Part shown: positions 33,828-44,216 of the stretch, one piece after another
Layout: each line of letters opens with the position of its first letter
How positions within the stretch are numbered: position 1 is the first letter of the stretch
Assembly: GCF_000515395.1 (NCBI RefSeq)
Contig: NZ_KI911782.1
Span: 1,527,090-1,591,089, forward strand
DNA from: Jiangella gansuensis DSM 44835
Lineage (GTDB): Bacteria; Actinomycetota; Actinomycetes; Jiangellales; Jiangellaceae
DNA length: 64,000 nt
Direction: 5' to 3'
The notes under the pieces: generated by a model
What the model was told of the DNA's origin: nothing
Databases searched by the model: none
The model's input: the letters and a program-made list of their open reading frames with translations, nothing else
Program-made: the position numbers and the translations under genes

Positions 33828-35120
33828 GTGGCCAGTCTGCGCGTGGCACTCCTGGGGTGTGGTGTGGTCGGCACGGAAGTCGCCCGCCTGCTCGACGAGC
33901 ACGCTGACGACCTCGCCGCCCGCGTCGGCGCCCGGCTCGAGCTGGCCGGTGTCGCGGTACGCCGGCTCGGCCGCGACCGTACCCCGTCCGGCCTCGACCC
34001 CGCTCTGTTCACCACGGACGCGCAGGGCCTGGTCGCCCGCGAGGACGTCGACCTCGTGGTCGAGGTCATCGGCGGCATCGAGCCCGCGCGCGGGCTCATC
34101 CTGACCGCCATGGAGCGCGGGGCCTCCGTCGTCACCGCCAACAAGGCGCTACTGGCCGAGGACGGCGTCACCCTGCACACCGCCGCGGAGAAGCACGGCG
34201 TCGACCTCTATTACGAGGCGGCCGTGGCCGGTGCCATCCCGCTGCTGCGGCCGCTGCGCGAATCGCTGGCCGGCGACCGCATCCGGCGCGTGCTCGGCAT
34301 CGTCAACGGCACCACCAACTACATCCTCGACCAGATGGACACCCTCGGCAGCAGCTTCGCCGAGGCGCTGGAGGAGGCGCAAGCGCTCGGGTACGCCGAG
34401 GCCGACCCCACCGCCGACATCGAGGGCTACGACGCCGCCGCGAAGGCCGCCATCCTGGCCGGCATCGCCTTTCACTCGCCGGTCGGCTCCGGCGACGTCC
34501 ACCGCGAAGGCATCACCGACGTCACCGCCGCCGACGTCGCCTCGGCGAAGGCGATGAGCGCCGTGGTGAAGTTGCTGGCCATCTGCGAGCTGTCGCCCGA
34601 CGGCGGCAGCGTCGGCGTGCGCGTGCACCCCGCCATGCTGCCGCGCACCCATCCGCTGGCCAGCGTCCGCGGCGCCTACAACGCGGTGTTCGTGGAGGCC
34701 GAGGCGGCCGGTCAGCTCATGTTCTACGGCCCCGGCGCCGGCGGCGCGCCCACCGCGAGCGCGGTGCTCGGCGACCTGGTCACCGCGGCGCGCAACCGGC
34801 TCGGCGAGTCCGTCGGGCCGCGTGGCTCCTGGTACGCCGACCGCCCGGTGCGGCCGATGGGCGAGACCGTCACGCGCTACCACATCAGCCTCGACGTCGA
34901 CGACCGGCCGGGCGTGCTGGCCGCCGTCGCCGCCGTCTTCGCCGAGCACGACGTGTCCATCGAGACCGTCCGGCAGCGGGCCGAACGTGAAGGCGACGCC
35001 GAACTCGTCGTCGTCACGCACCAGGCCACCGACGACGCACTGGCCGCGACCGTCGCGGGACTCACGCGACTCGATACGGTTCGTGATGTCCTGTCGGTGA
35101 TGCGTGTAGAGGGGGAGTGA
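33828..35120 (+). CDS. hom: Homoserine dehydrogenase
   Basis: 430-aa enzyme reducing aspartate semialdehyde to homoserine, the branch point to Thr and Met. NAD(P)-binding [19 protein letters not shown] (4-22), VTANKALLA, the catalytic/substrate region [14 protein letters not shown] and [20 protein letters not shown], and a C-terminal ACT domain ([22 protein letters not shown], about 350-430) for feedback control by threonine. GTG at 33828 with AGAAGG seven bases upstream. It overlaps thrC. Confidence 0.96.
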   Translation: MASLRVALLGCGVVGTEVARLLDEHADDLAARVGARLELAGVAVRRLGRDRTPSGLDPALFTTDAQGLVAREDVDLVVEVIGGIEPARGLILTAMERGASVVTANKALLAEDGVTLHTAAEKHGVDLYYEAAVAGAIPLLRPLRESLAGDRIRRVLGIVNGTTNYILDQMDTLGSSFAEALEEAQALGYAEADPTADIEGYDAAAKAAILAGIAFHSPVGSGDVHREGITDVTAADVASAKAMSAVVKLLAICELSPDGGSVGVRVHPAMLPRTHPLASVRGAYNAVFVEAEAAGQLMFYGPGAGGAPTASAVLGDLVTAARNRLGESVGPRGSWYADRPVRPMGETVTRYHISLDVDDRPGVLAAVAAVFAEHDVSIETVRQRAEREGDAELVVVTHQATDDALAATVAGLTRLDTVRDVLSVMRVEGE

Positions 35121-36214
35121 TGATGATGGCCGCGGCGTCCGTCGTCACCGGGTCTCGGTTGTGGCGTGGTGTGATCGAGGAGTATCGCGACCGGTTGCCG
35201 GTCACACCGCAGACACCCGTCGTCACGTTGCGCGAAGGCGGCACACCCCTGCTGCCCGCGCCGTGGTTGTCCGAGCAGACCTCCTGCGACGTGTGGCTGA
35301 AGGTCGAGGGCGTCAACCCGACCGGGTCGTTCAAGGACCGCGGCATGACGGTGGCCATCTCCAAGGCGGCCGAGCAGGGTGCCGAGGCCGTCGTCTGCGC
35401 GTCCACCGGCAACACCAGCGCGTCGATGGCCGCCTACGCCGTGCGGGCCGGCATGCGCCCGGTGGTGCTGATCCCGGACGGCAAGATCTCCGGACCGAAG
35501 CTGGCCCAGGCCGTGGTGCACGGCGGCGTCATCGCGTCGGTGCAGGGCAACTTCGACGACTGCCTGCGGCTGGCCCGCGAGCTTGCCGACACCTACCCCG
35601 TCGCACTGGTCAACTCCGTCAACCCCTACCGGCTGGCCGGGCAGAAGACGGCCGCGTTCGAGGTGGTCGACGACCTCGGTGACGCACCCGACCTGCACGT
35701 CCTGCCGGTCGGCAACGCGGGGAACATCTCCGCCTACTGGCTCGGCTACTCCGAGTACCAGGAGAACGGCCCGGCCAAGCGCCGTCCGCGGATGTGGGGC
35801 TTCCAGGCCGCCGGCGCCGCGCCGTTCGTGCACGGCGGTCCGGTCAGCGCACCGGAGACGGTCGCGAGCGCCATCCGCATCGGCAACCCGGCGTCGTGGG
35901 ACCTGGCCATCGCCGCGCGCGACGACTCCGGCGGTCTCATCGACGCCGTCACCGACGAGCAGATCCTCGCCGCGCAGCAGGAACTGTCCGGCCGTGAGGG
36001 CCTGTTCGTCGAGCCGGCCTCTGCCGCCGGCGTCGCCGGCCTGCTGCACTACAGCCGCACCGGCCGCCTCGACGCCGGCCAGCGCGTGGTCATCACCGTC
36101 ACCGGGCACGGGCTCAAGGACGTCGACACCGCGAGCGCCTTCTACGGCGAGATCCGCCCGTACGTGGTACCCGCCGACCCTGCCGCGGCGGCGTCCGCGC
36201 TGGGCCTGGCGTGA
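35120..36214 (+). CDS. thrC: Threonine synthase
   Basis: 364-aa PLP enzyme converting O-phosphohomoserine to threonine. The PLP lysine is in [15 protein letters not shown] (about residue 72), with [13 protein letters not shown] as the substrate loop and the phosphate site [13 protein letters not shown]. Several starts are stacked (GTG 35117, ATG 35120, 35123, 35126) behind AGAGGGGGAG; I give 35120. It overlaps the hom stop and the thrB start (GTGA), so the three genes are coupled. Confidence 0.95.
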   Translation: MMMAAASVVTGSRLWRGVIEEYRDRLPVTPQTPVVTLREGGTPLLPAPWLSEQTSCDVWLKVEGVNPTGSFKDRGMTVAISKAAEQGAEAVVCASTGNTSASMAAYAVRAGMRPVVLIPDGKISGPKLAQAVVHGGVIASVQGNFDDCLRLARELADTYPVALVNSVNPYRLAGQKTAAFEVVDDLGDAPDLHVLPVGNAGNISAYWLGYSEYQENGPAKRRPRMWGFQAAGAAPFVHGGPVSAPETVASAIRIGNPASWDLAIAARDDSGGLIDAVTDEQILAAQQELSGREGLFVEPASAAGVAGLLHYSRTGRLDAGQRVVITVTGHGLKDVDTASAFYGEIRPYVVPADPAAAASALGLA

Positions 36215-37140
36215 CCACGACGGCATCCGTCCGAGTCCGCACACCCGCGACCAGCGCCAACCTCGGACCCGGGTTCGACGCTCTCGGCCTGGCGCTGTCG
36301 CTGCACGACGAGGTCGAGGTGACCGCCTCGTTCGGTGGCACCGGCTCGTCGCTGCAGGTGGGCGTCGAGGGCGCCGGCGCCGACGACGTCCCACGCGACG
36401 AGCGGCATCTCGTGGTTCGCGCGTTGCGTGCGGGCTTCGACGCGGCCGGGCGGCAGCCGGCGCAGCTGCGGCTGACCTGCCGCAACGCCCTGCCGCACGG
36501 TCGAGGGCTGGGCTCGTCGGCGGCGGCCATCGTCGCCGGCGTCGTCGCGGCGCGAGTGCTGGTGGAAACCGCCACCGGGGCGGGTGCCGGGGTCGTGCCG
36601 ACAGCGGCGGACCTCGAGCTCGCCAAGCGGCTGGAGGGGCACCCTGACAACGTCGCCGCATGCCTGTTCGGCGGGCTCACCATCGCCTGGCTGGACGGAG
36701 CCGGCCAGGCCCGGGCCGCGCGGGTGGACGTCCACCCGGAGGTGGTGCCCGTGGTGTGCGTCCCGGCGGTGGAGGTGTCGACGGAGAAGGCGCGTGGCCT
36801 GCTCCCGGACACCGTGGCGCACGGTGCGGCGGCCGCGACGGCTGGCCGGGCGGCACTGCTGGTGGAGGCACTCGCACGGCGCCCTGACCTGCTCCTCGAC
36901 GCCACCGAGGACCGGCTGCACCAGGACTTTCGGGAACCGGCCATGCCCGACACGCTGGCGCTTGTGCGCGCGCTGCGGGCCGACGGCCTGCCGGCGGTGG
37001 TGTCCGGTGCCGGTCCGTCGGTGCTGGTGCTGGACGCAGCTGGGCGGGCCGACCGGGTGCGTGAGCTGGCGGCCGGCTGGGACGTCCGGGTCCTGCCGGT
37101 CGACCCCGGCGGTGCCCGCGTCGACCTGGCCGCTGGCTGA
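36211..37140 (+). CDS. thrB: Homoserine kinase
   Basis: 309-aa GHMP kinase that phosphorylates homoserine. N-terminal [21 protein letters not shown], the ATP-binding [17 protein letters not shown] (about residues 95-111) and a C-terminal GHMP domain with [15 protein letters not shown] start overlaps the thrC stop. It completes hom-thrC-thrB. Confidence 0.95.
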   Translation: MTTTASVRVRTPATSANLGPGFDALGLALSLHDEVEVTASFGGTGSSLQVGVEGAGADDVPRDERHLVVRALRAGFDAAGRQPAQLRLTCRNALPHGRGLGSSAAAIVAGVVAARVLVETATGAGAGVVPTAADLELAKRLEGHPDNVAACLFGGLTIAWLDGAGQARAARVDVHPEVVPVVCVPAVEVSTEKARGLLPDTVAHGAAAATAGRAALLVEALARRPDLLLDATEDRLHQDFREPAMPDTLALVRALRADGLPAVVSGAGPSVLVLDAAGRADRVRELAAGWDVRVLPVDPGGARVDLAAG

Positions 37141-37591
37141 GGCGCACGGTCACTCGCGGCGCGGTGAGCGTGTTCTCGACGACTCCGGCCGCCGCGCCGC
37201 CGCTCGCGCGAACGCACCTCACTCGGCTGAGGGTCGCACCGGGCCCGTCGGCGGCGATCATGCGTCCGTCCCGCGGGTGACGTGCGCCGAACGAGCAACC
37301 AGTGGCGTCACTGAGCGGCGGAGACTCCGGGCACGCCACGGCCGGACCGGGGGTGGGGTAAACGGCCAGCGGCGTGCTACGCTCGCTGTGCACCGACGTT
37401 CTGCTGGTCGGTTTCCCATGGTGGTGACGTTCGTCTCCAAAGACCATGGTCTTCGTCCAACATCCCGGGTTCGTATGCGCGAACACAGGATAGGCGGCCC
37501 ATCAGTTGCGTCGGAATTTCCTCGGGGAACCACCCGAGGTGTTCGATGCACCGGCCTGTCTGGTCGGTGCCGGTCCAGGGAAGGACCCTGA
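37141..37591. other. Intergenic region and probable leader of rho
   Basis: 451 bp with no supported gene. There is a -10-like TACGCT at 37378-37383 without a convincing -35, and a perfect 14-bp palindrome AAGACCATGGTCTT at 37440-37453. The remaining about 140 nt before rho may form a long leader; rho genes are often autoregulated in their leaders, but I see no defined element. Confidence 0.4.
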
Positions 37592-39847
37592 GTGACTAAT
37601 ACCGAGATCCCCGGCGTCGGCGATACGCCGGACGTCCAGGCGTCGGCAGACGCCGCAGCTGCGAAGCGACCGCGTCGTCGCGCAGCGGGCCTCGAGGGCA
37701 TGGTTCTTGCCGAGCTTCAGCAGCTCGCCGCCGGCCTCGGCCTGAAGGGCACCGGCCGGATGCGCAAGGGCCAGCTGGTCGAAGCCATCAAGGCTGCTCA
37801 GTCCGGCGGCTCGGCGCCGGCAGCGGACAACGTACTTCCGGTCGGCGCGGACTCCGCCCCGGCTACCTCGGACGCTTCCGCCGGTTCGGCCGCGCCGGCC
37901 ACCGGTTCGGCCGGGTCGCGACGGCCGACGCGTCGCCGCGCCGAGCGCCCGCAGGCCGCCGCCGAGAACCGCGCTGACGAGGTCGTCGCCACCGCGGAGC
38001 AGAGTGCCGCGTCGCAGGACGCCACCCAGGCCGCCGCGCCCGCCGAGACCTCGGCCGCGCCGGCCGCCGCCGAGACGACGGCGGAGCGGGCCACCGGCCG
38101 CGACGAGACCGCCGGCGACACGAGCAGCCGGGACGACTCCGGCCGCGACGACCGCCGCGGCGAGCGCGAGAACCGCCGGCAGGGCGGCCGCAACCGCGAC
38201 AACGACCGTGAGGGTGGTCGTAACCGTGACGGCGACCGCGAGGGTGGTCGTAACCGTGACGGCGACCGCGAGGGTGGTCGTAACCGTGACGGCGACCGCG
38301 AGGGTGGCCGTGAGAGCGGACGCAACCGCGACAACGAGCGCAACCGCGACAACGACCGTGACGGCGACCGTGAGAGTGGTCGCGAGGGCGGGCGTAACCG
38401 TGACGGCGACCGCGATGGTGGCCGTGACGGCGGGCGTAACCGTGACGGCGACCGCGACGGTGGTCGCGAGAGCGGCCGTAACCGCGACAACGAGCGCAAC
38501 CGCGACAACGAGCGCAACCGCGACAACGACCGCGACGGCGGCCGCGACAACGGCCCGCGCGACGATGACGACGACGACCGCGGCCGGCGGCGCCGCCGGC
38601 GGGACCGGCGCGGCGGCAACCGTGACCGCGACCGTCGCGGCGGCGGCTCCAACCGTGAGCGCATCGAGGAACCGCAGGTCTCCGAGGACGATGTCCTCAT
38701 CCCGGTGGCCGGCATCCTCGACATCCTCGACAACTACGCGTTCGTGCGGACCTCCGGCTACCTGCCCGGTCCCAACGACGTCTATGTGTCGTTGGCCATG
38801 GTGCGCCGGTACGGGCTGCGCAAGGGCGACGCCGTCACCGGTGCCGTCCGGCAGCCGCGCGAGGGTGAGAAGCAGCAGAAGTTCAACGCGCTGGTCCGGG
38901 TCGACACCATCAACGGCGCCGACCCCGAGGCCGCGAAACAGCGTGCCGAGTTCTCCCGCCTCACCCCGCTGTACCCGCAGGACCGGCTGCGTCTGGAGAC
39001 CGACGCGGCCACCATGTCGACGCGCATCATCGACCTGATCGCGCCCATCGGTAAGGGCCAGCGTGGCCTGATCGTCTCGCCGCCGAAGGCCGGCAAGACG
39101 CTCATCATGCAGGCGCTGGCGCACGCGATCACGCAGAACAATCCCGAGACCCACCTGATGGTGGTGCTGGTCGACGAGCGGCCGGAGGAGGTCACCGACT
39201 TCCAGCGCACCGTCAAGGGCGAGGTCATCGCGTCGACGTTCGACCGCCCGCCGGTCGACCACACGATGGTCGCCGAGCTCGCCATCGAGCGAGCCAAGCG
39301 GCTGGTCGAGCTGGGGCACGACGTCGTCATCCTGCTCGACGGCATCACCCGGCTGGGGCGCGCCTACAACCTGGCGGCGCCGGCCAGCGGCCGCATCCTC
39401 TCCGGTGGTGTGGACTCCAGCGCCCTGTATCCGCCCAAGCGGTTCTTCGGCGCGGCCCGCAACATCGAGAACGGCGGCTCGCTGACCATTCTGGCCACTG
39501 CCCTGGTCGAGACCGGCTCGAAGATGGACGAGGTCATCTTCGAGGAGTTCAAGGGCACCGGCAACATGGAGCTGCGGCTGCGGCGGGACCTCGCCGACAA
39601 GCGGCTGTTCCCGGCCATCGACGTCGACGCCTCCAGCACTCGCCGTGAGGAGATCCTGGTCTCCCGCGAGGAGCTGGCCATCATGTGGCAGCTGCGCCGG
39701 GTGCTGTCCGCGCTCGACCCGCAGCAGGGCATCGAGTTGCTGCTGGACCGGCTCAAGAAGACCAAGAGCAACGCCGAGTTCATGCTCACGGTCCAGAAGA
39801 CCACCCCGGCTGTGGGCGGCAACGGCAACTCGAAGGACGCCGACTAG
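37592..39847 (+). CDS. rho: Transcription termination factor Rho
   Basis: 751-aa RNA-dependent hexameric helicase that ends transcription. The N-terminal Rho-N domain (GMVLAELQQLAAGLGLKGTG, about 35-70) is followed by an Ala-rich then Arg/Asp/Gly/Asn-rich low-complexity insertion (about 90-355) with many RNRDGDREGG and RNRDNERNRDN units. Then come the RNA-binding cold-shock-like domain (about 365-440), Walker A SPPKAGKTLIM, Walker B VVLVDERPEEV and the R-loop DGITRLGRAYN. GTG with AAGGA upstream. It is much longer than the 419 aa of E. coli Rho because of the insertion, a feature of actinobacteria. Confidence 0.96.
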   Translation: MTNTEIPGVGDTPDVQASADAAAAKRPRRRAAGLEGMVLAELQQLAAGLGLKGTGRMRKGQLVEAIKAAQSGGSAPAADNVLPVGADSAPATSDASAGSAAPATGSAGSRRPTRRRAERPQAAAENRADEVVATAEQSAASQDATQAAAPAETSAAPAAAETTAERATGRDETAGDTSSRDDSGRDDRRGERENRRQGGRNRDNDREGGRNRDGDREGGRNRDGDREGGRNRDGDREGGRESGRNRDNERNRDNDRDGDRESGREGGRNRDGDRDGGRDGGRNRDGDRDGGRESGRNRDNERNRDNERNRDNDRDGGRDNGPRDDDDDDRGRRRRRRDRRGGNRDRDRRGGGSNRERIEEPQVSEDDVLIPVAGILDILDNYAFVRTSGYLPGPNDVYVSLAMVRRYGLRKGDAVTGAVRQPREGEKQQKFNALVRVDTINGADPEAAKQRAEFSRLTPLYPQDRLRLETDAATMSTRIIDLIAPIGKGQRGLIVSPPKAGKTLIMQALAHAITQNNPETHLMVVLVDERPEEVTDFQRTVKGEVIASTFDRPPVDHTMVAELAIERAKRLVELGHDVVILLDGITRLGRAYNLAAPASGRILSGGVDSSALYPPKRFFGAARNIENGGSLTILATALVETGSKMDEVIFEEFKGTGNMELRLRRDLADKRLFPAIDVDASSTRREEILVSREELAIMWQLRRVLSALDPQQGIELLLDRLKKTKSNAEFMLTVQKTTPAVGGNGNSKDAD
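38188..38560 (+). repeat. Tandem coding repeat inside rho
   Basis: Degenerate 30-bp and 18-bp units encoding R-N-R-D-G-D-R-E/D-G-G and R-N-R-D-N-E/D. Three almost identical 30-bp units (GGTCGTAACCGTGACGGCGA core) lie at about 38216-38306. The tract encodes the disordered insertion of Rho and may expand or contract by slippage. Confidence 0.85.
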
Positions 39848-39861
39848 CCCGCGCTATCCGC

Positions 39862-39910
39862 TGATCGTGTTCCCTGGCGGTCGCTGAGCGTCCGCCAGGG
39901 AACACGATCA
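39862..39910. terminator. Long perfect hairpin after rho
   Basis: 19-bp perfect arms TGATCGTGTTCCCTGGCGG (39862-39880) and complement (39892-39910) with an 11-nt loop. It lies 15 bp after the rho stop and about 95 bp before rpmE. It is a strong stem but has no U-tract, so either terminator or another palindromic repeat type. Confidence 0.7.
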
Positions 39911-40005
39911 CGGTTCCGGGCGTTTATACTCACCTGTTGGTTCCGGTTCACGGTTCGGCACCCTGCCGCACCGACCCGGCGGCCCTTGAAATCCCAGGAG
40001 TACGC

Positions 40006-40227
40006 ATGAAGTCCGACATCCACCCGGCGTACGTGGAGACCACGGTCACCTGCACCTGTGGCAACACGTTCACCACCCGCAGCACCGCCGAGAACGGCGT
40101 CATCCACGCCGACGTCTGCTCGAACTGCCACCCGTTCTACACGGGCAAGCAGAAGATCCTCGACACCGGCGGCCGCGTCGCGCGCTTCGAGTCGCGGTAC
40201 GGCAAGAAGAAGGCCGACGCCAAGTAG
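40006..40227 (+). CDS. rpmE: 50S ribosomal protein L31 (zinc-binding form)
   Basis: 73-aa L31. Zinc-ribbon cysteines are Cys16 and Cys18 (VTCTCGNTF) and Cys37/Cys40 ([15 protein letters not shown]), so it is the Zn-containing C+ type rather than the zinc-starvation paralogue. ATG at 40006 with AGGAG six bases upstream. Position between rho and prfA is conserved. Confidence 0.97.
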   Translation: MKSDIHPAYVETTVTCTCGNTFTTRSTAENGVIHADVCSNCHPFYTGKQKILDTGGRVARFESRYGKKKADAK

Positions 40228-40335
40228 GTCTTGGGTGGGGGTGCCCGTACTGCGCTGCCGGCCGCGCCGGCTCCCGCGGTACCGGCACCCCCACCGTTTT
40301 TGTGTCATCGTCGCTGCGTGGTGAAGGAGCTTGTG

Positions 40336-41424
40336 GTGTTCGAAGGGGTCCAGGCTCTCGTCGCCGAGCACGCCGAGCTCGAGCAGCGGATGGCCGACCC
40401 GTCGGTGCATGCCGACCCCGCCCTGGCCAGGCGGCTCGGCCGGCGCTACGCCGAGCTGAGCGCCATCGTGAAGGCCCACGAAGCCTGGCGCACCGCCGGT
40501 GACGACCGCGCCGCCGCGCTGGAGCTGGCCGCGGACGACTCCACGTTCGCCGCCGAGGCCGAGCAGCTGGGCCGGCGGGAAGCGGAACTGGCCGACCGGT
40601 TGCGCCGGCTGCTGCTGCCGCGCGACCCCAACGACGACCGCGACGCCATCCTGGAGATCAAGGCCGGCGAGGGCGGCGCGGAGTCCGCGCTGTTCGCCGC
40701 CGACCTGCTGCGCATGTACCTGCGTTTCGCCGAGCGGGCCGGTTGGAGCACCCAGGTGCTCGACGCCGAGGAGTCCGACCTCGGGGGCTACAAGGACGTC
40801 TCGGTCGCGGTGAAGGCTCGCGGGGCCTACGAGCCCGGCACGGCGCCGTTCGCCCGGCTCAAGTACGAGGGCGGCGTGCACCGGGTGCAGCGCGTCCCGG
40901 TCACCGAGAGCCAGGGCCGCATCCACACGTCGGCCGCGGGCGTGCTGGTGCTGCCGGAGGCGGAGGACGAAGCTGAGGTCGAGATCAGTCCCAACGACCT
41001 TCGCATCGACGTGTTCCGGTCCTCCGGGCCCGGCGGCCAGAGCGTCAACACCACGGACTCCGCCGTGCGCATCACCCACCTGCCCACCGGCATCGTCGTC
41101 TCCTGCCAGAACGAGAAGAGCCAGCTGCAGAACAAGGAGCAGGCGATGCGCATCCTGCGGGCCCGGCTGCTGGCCGCCGCGCAGGAGGAGGCCGACCGTG
41201 AGGCCGCCGATGCCCGGCGCAGCCAGGTCCGCACCGTCGACCGGTCCGAGCGGGTGCGCACGTACAACTTCCCGGAGAACCGCATCTCCGACCACCGGGT
41301 CGGCTACAAGGCCTACAACCTCGACGCCGTGATCGACGGTGACCTCGAGGCTGTAGTACAGGCGCTGGTCGACGCTGACGCCGCCGCCGCGCTCACCGCC
41401 ACCAGCGAGGCCGGGACGGCATGA
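40336..41424 (+). CDS. prfA: Peptide chain release factor 1
   Basis: 362-aa RF1 that reads UAA and UAG. It has the PxT codon-recognition motif as PVT in [16 protein letters not shown] and the catalytic GGQ in [18 protein letters not shown] (about 225-242). The N-terminal helical domain is complete. GTG at 40336 with AAGGAG six bases upstream; GTG 40333 is possible. It overlaps prmC by 4 nt. Confidence 0.96.
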   Translation: MFEGVQALVAEHAELEQRMADPSVHADPALARRLGRRYAELSAIVKAHEAWRTAGDDRAAALELAADDSTFAAEAEQLGRREAELADRLRRLLLPRDPNDDRDAILEIKAGEGGAESALFAADLLRMYLRFAERAGWSTQVLDAEESDLGGYKDVSVAVKARGAYEPGTAPFARLKYEGGVHRVQRVPVTESQGRIHTSAAGVLVLPEAEDEAEVEISPNDLRIDVFRSSGPGGQSVNTTDSAVRITHLPTGIVVSCQNEKSQLQNKEQAMRILRARLLAAAQEEADREAADARRSQVRTVDRSERVRTYNFPENRISDHRVGYKAYNLDAVIDGDLEAVVQALVDADAAAALTATSEAGTA

Positions 41425-42308
41425 GCGCACCGTCGCTGCGCGAGCAGCTGAGGTCGGCCACCGACCGGCTCGCCCGGGCCGAGGTGCCGTCGCCGCGCCA
41501 CGATGCGGAAGCGCTGGCCGCGCACGTGCTCGGCGTCGAACGCGGTGCGCTGGTCACGCACCCGGAGCCGGGGGAGAAGTTCACCGCCCGCTACGACGAC
41601 CTCGTGCGTCGCCGGGCCGAGCGGATCCCGCTGCAGCACCTGACCGGGCAGGCGCACTTCCGGCACGTCACGCTGCAGGTGGGCCCAGGTGTGTTCATCC
41701 CGCGCCCGGAGACCGAGCTGACCGCCGGGGTCGCGGTCGACGAGGCCCGGGCTGTGGTGGCGGCCGGCCGGGTGCCCGTCGTCGTCGACCTGTTCTCGGG
41801 CTCCGGCGCCATCGCGGTCTCGGTGGCCACCGAGGTGCGCCCGTGCATGGTGCACGCCGTGGAGCGCGAGGACGACGCCGTGGCCTGGCTGCGCCGCAAT
41901 GCCGCCGGCAACTCCATCATCGTGCACCGCGACGACGTCGCCCTGGTGGCGCAGCGCAGCCTGTCCATGCTGCTCGGCCAGGTCGACGTCGTCGCCGCGA
42001 ACCCGCCGTACGTGCCGGCGGCCGCCGACATCCGCGACCCCGAGGTGGCCGAACACGACCCGGCCGCGGCGCTGTGGTCCGGCGACGACGGCCTGGACGC
42101 GATGCGGGTGCTCGCCGACGTGGCGGCGCGGCTGCTGCGGCCCGGCGGCCTGGTGGTGGCCGAGCACGCCGACGTGCAGGGCGAGGCGGCGCCGGAGGTG
42201 TTCCGCCGGCACGGCGCGTGGGCCGACGTCGCCGACCACCTCGATCTGGCCGGCCGCCCCCGGTACGTGACTGCCCGCCGCGCCACCCCCGTGCACGCGG
42301 AGAAATGA
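41421..42308 (+). CDS. prmC: Release factor glutamine methyltransferase
   Basis: 295-aa PrmC/HemK that methylates the Gln of the GGQ motif in RF1/RF2. N-terminal helical domain (1-75), SAM motif [16 protein letters not shown], and the catalytic NPPY in [10 protein letters not shown] (about 190). ATGA overlap with prfA couples enzyme and substrate. Normal length. Confidence 0.95.
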   Translation: MSAPSLREQLRSATDRLARAEVPSPRHDAEALAAHVLGVERGALVTHPEPGEKFTARYDDLVRRRAERIPLQHLTGQAHFRHVTLQVGPGVFIPRPETELTAGVAVDEARAVVAAGRVPVVVDLFSGSGAIAVSVATEVRPCMVHAVEREDDAVAWLRRNAAGNSIIVHRDDVALVAQRSLSMLLGQVDVVAANPPYVPAAADIRDPEVAEHDPAAALWSGDDGLDAMRVLADVAARLLRPGGLVVAEHADVQGEAAPEVFRRHGAWADVADHLDLAGRPRYVTARRATPVHAEK

Positions 42309-42395
42309 TCACGTTCACCATGGGTGCGGACACACGCCTGGCAAATGGGCGGACCGGTGACGCACAACACGACCCGCGCGAGGGATGATGACGGC

Positions 42396-43043
42396 GTGAG
42401 CCCCTTGTACGACTGCTCGGACGAGACCAAACGCCAGCGCGGAGTGGGCGCGGCCAAACGCGCCGTGCGCAACGGCAAGCTGATCGTGCTGCCCACCGAC
42501 ACCGTCTACGGCGTCGGCGCCGATGCCTTCTCACCCGACGCGGTCACCGCGCTGCTGACGGCCAAGGGCCGCGGCCGCGACATGCCGGTGCCGGTGCTGG
42601 TCGGCTCGACCGCCACGCTGGGCGGCGTCGCCGTCACCGACGACACCATCGAAGCCCTGGTCAAGGCGTTCTGGCCGGGTGGGCTGACGCTCGTCTGCGC
42701 CGAGCAGCCATCGCTGCGCTGGGACCTCGGCGACACCGGCGGCACCGTCGCGGTCCGCATGCCCGACCACGAGATCGCCCTCGAGGTACTCACCGAGACC
42801 GGCCCGCTCGCGGTCAGCAGCGCCAACGTGTCCGGCCAGCCGCCGGCACAGTCCGCCGCCGACGCCCGCGCCCAGCTCGGCGACTCCGTCGCGGTCTATC
42901 TCGAGGCCGGCCCGACCGGCAAGGACACACCGTCCACCATCGTCGACGTCACCGGCCCACTCCCGCGGGTGCTGCGACAGGGCGCCATCGGCCTCGCCGA
43001 GCTGCAGGCCGTCGTGCCCGAGCTGCGCGGCCTGGACCAGTAG
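42396..43043 (+). CDS. tsaC: L-threonylcarbamoyladenylate synthase
   Basis: 215-aa Sua5/YrdC/YwlC-family enzyme making threonylcarbamoyl-AMP for t6A37 in ANN-reading tRNAs. Core motifs: RNGKLIVLPTDTVYGVGADA (about 26-45), DMPVPVLVG, FWPGGLTLVC and AVSSANVSGQPP. It lacks the extra C-terminal Sua5 domain. GTG at 42396 starts the protein proper; an upstream ATG at 42324 gives a 24-residue extension without family similarity. Conserved neighbour of prmC in actinobacteria. Confidence 0.93.
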   Translation: MSPLYDCSDETKRQRGVGAAKRAVRNGKLIVLPTDTVYGVGADAFSPDAVTALLTAKGRGRDMPVPVLVGSTATLGGVAVTDDTIEALVKAFWPGGLTLVCAEQPSLRWDLGDTGGTVAVRMPDHEIALEVLTETGPLAVSSANVSGQPPAQSAADARAQLGDSVAVYLEAGPTGKDTPSTIVDVTGPLPRVLRQGAIGLAELQAVVPELRGLDQ

Positions 43044-43059
43044 GAAGCGCGGGAAGCCG

Positions 43060-44172
43060 ATGCGCGAGTATCTGCTGACGTTCTTCATCGCCGCTTCGGT
43101 CACCTACCTTGTCGCCGGGCTCGCCGGCCGGTTCGCGTACTGGGTGGGCGCCGTGCCGCCGACCCGGGAACGCGACGTCCACCGCGAGCCGGTGCCTCGG
43201 CTGGGCGGGCTGGCGATGCTCGCCGGGATGCTCGTGGCGATGCTGGTCGCCAGCTACCTGCCGCACCTGCGCGGCGTCTTCGAGGAGTACGCCGACGCTC
43301 GAGCGCTCGTCACCGCCGCCGTCGTCATCTGCCTGGTCGGTGCCGCCGACGACATCTGGGACCTCTCCGCGCTGGCGAAGTTCGCCGGCCAGCTGGTCGC
43401 GGCCGGGCTGCTGGTGGCCCAGGGCGTGCAACTGCTGTACCTGCCGCTGCCGGGCGGGACGTTCGTGCTCGACCAGACCCAGGGTGCGCTGTTCACCGTC
43501 ATCCTCGTCGCCGGCGCGGCGAACGCGGTCAACTTCGTCGACGGTCTGGACGGGCTGGCCGCCGGCGTGGTGGGTATCGGGGCGGCGGCGTTCTTCTCCT
43601 ACGCCTACCTGCTGGACGTCGAGAACGGCGTCAGCCGCATGAGCACGCCGGCGCTGGTCTCCGTCGTCATCATCGGCATCTGCGCCGGCCTGCTGCCGCA
43701 CAACTTCCACCCGGCGAAGATCTTCATGGGCGACTCCGGCGCCATGCTGATCGGCCTGCTGCTGGCCGCGGCCTCGATCAGCCTGACCGGCCGGCTGCCC
43801 AGCCAGGACGTGCAGTCGTCGAGCTTCCTGCCCACGCTGCTCCCGCTGGTGCTGCCGCTCGCGGTCATCCTGCTGCCGTTCCTCGACATGATGATGGCCG
43901 TGGTGCGCCGTACCCGGGCCGGCAAGTCGCCGTTCGCGCCGGACAAGCAGCATCTGCACCACCGGCTCCTGCAGATCGGGCACTCGCAGGTGCGGGCGGT
44001 CACCATCATGTGGGTCTGGGCGGCCATCGTGTCGTTCGGCGTCGTGGTCATCGCCATGGTCGGCGGATGGACGACGTACGTCCTGCTGGCTGTCGCGGTC
44101 CTGGTGATGATCGCGTTCACGACGGGGCATCCGCGGCGGTTGTTCCGGCGCGGCGTACCCGTCGGCACCTGA
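43060..44172 (+). CDS. wecA: Undecaprenyl-phosphate N-acetylhexosamine-1-phosphate transferase, WecA/MraY family
   Basis: 370-aa integral membrane enzyme with about 11 membrane segments. It transfers a sugar-1-phosphate (GlcNAc-1-P in WecA) from UDP-sugar to the lipid carrier, starting synthesis of wall polymers. Motifs: RLGGLAMLAG, CLVGAADDIWDLS, NFVDGLDGLAAG, FMGDSGAMLIGLLLA, and the cytoplasmic loop DKQHLHHRLLQIGHS that distinguishes WecA-like proteins from MraY. ATG with GGGAAG upstream, 16 bp after tsaC. Position before atpI is conserved (rfe in mycobacteria). Confidence 0.93.
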   Translation: MREYLLTFFIAASVTYLVAGLAGRFAYWVGAVPPTRERDVHREPVPRLGGLAMLAGMLVAMLVASYLPHLRGVFEEYADARALVTAAVVICLVGAADDIWDLSALAKFAGQLVAAGLLVAQGVQLLYLPLPGGTFVLDQTQGALFTVILVAGAANAVNFVDGLDGLAAGVVGIGAAAFFSYAYLLDVENGVSRMSTPALVSVVIIGICAGLLPHNFHPAKIFMGDSGAMLIGLLLAAASISLTGRLPSQDVQSSSFLPTLLPLVLPLAVILLPFLDMMMAVVRRTRAGKSPFAPDKQHLHHRLLQIGHSQVRAVTIMWVWAAIVSFGVVVIAMVGGWTTYVLLAVAVLVMIAFTTGHPRRLFRRGVPVGT

Positions 44173-44216
44173 TCGTTTAGGAGCTGCGGCGGTCGTGCCC
44201 GTACGCTGGTGGCGCC

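Noticed and set aside
38188-38560. CRISPR-like direct repeats
   Set aside because: The repeats are in frame within rho, contiguous without unique spacers, and encode the Arg/Asp/Gly tract.
42324-42395. Longer N-terminus for tsaC from ATG 42324
   Set aside because: The extra 24 residues have no family similarity; the protein fits the family from GTG 42396.
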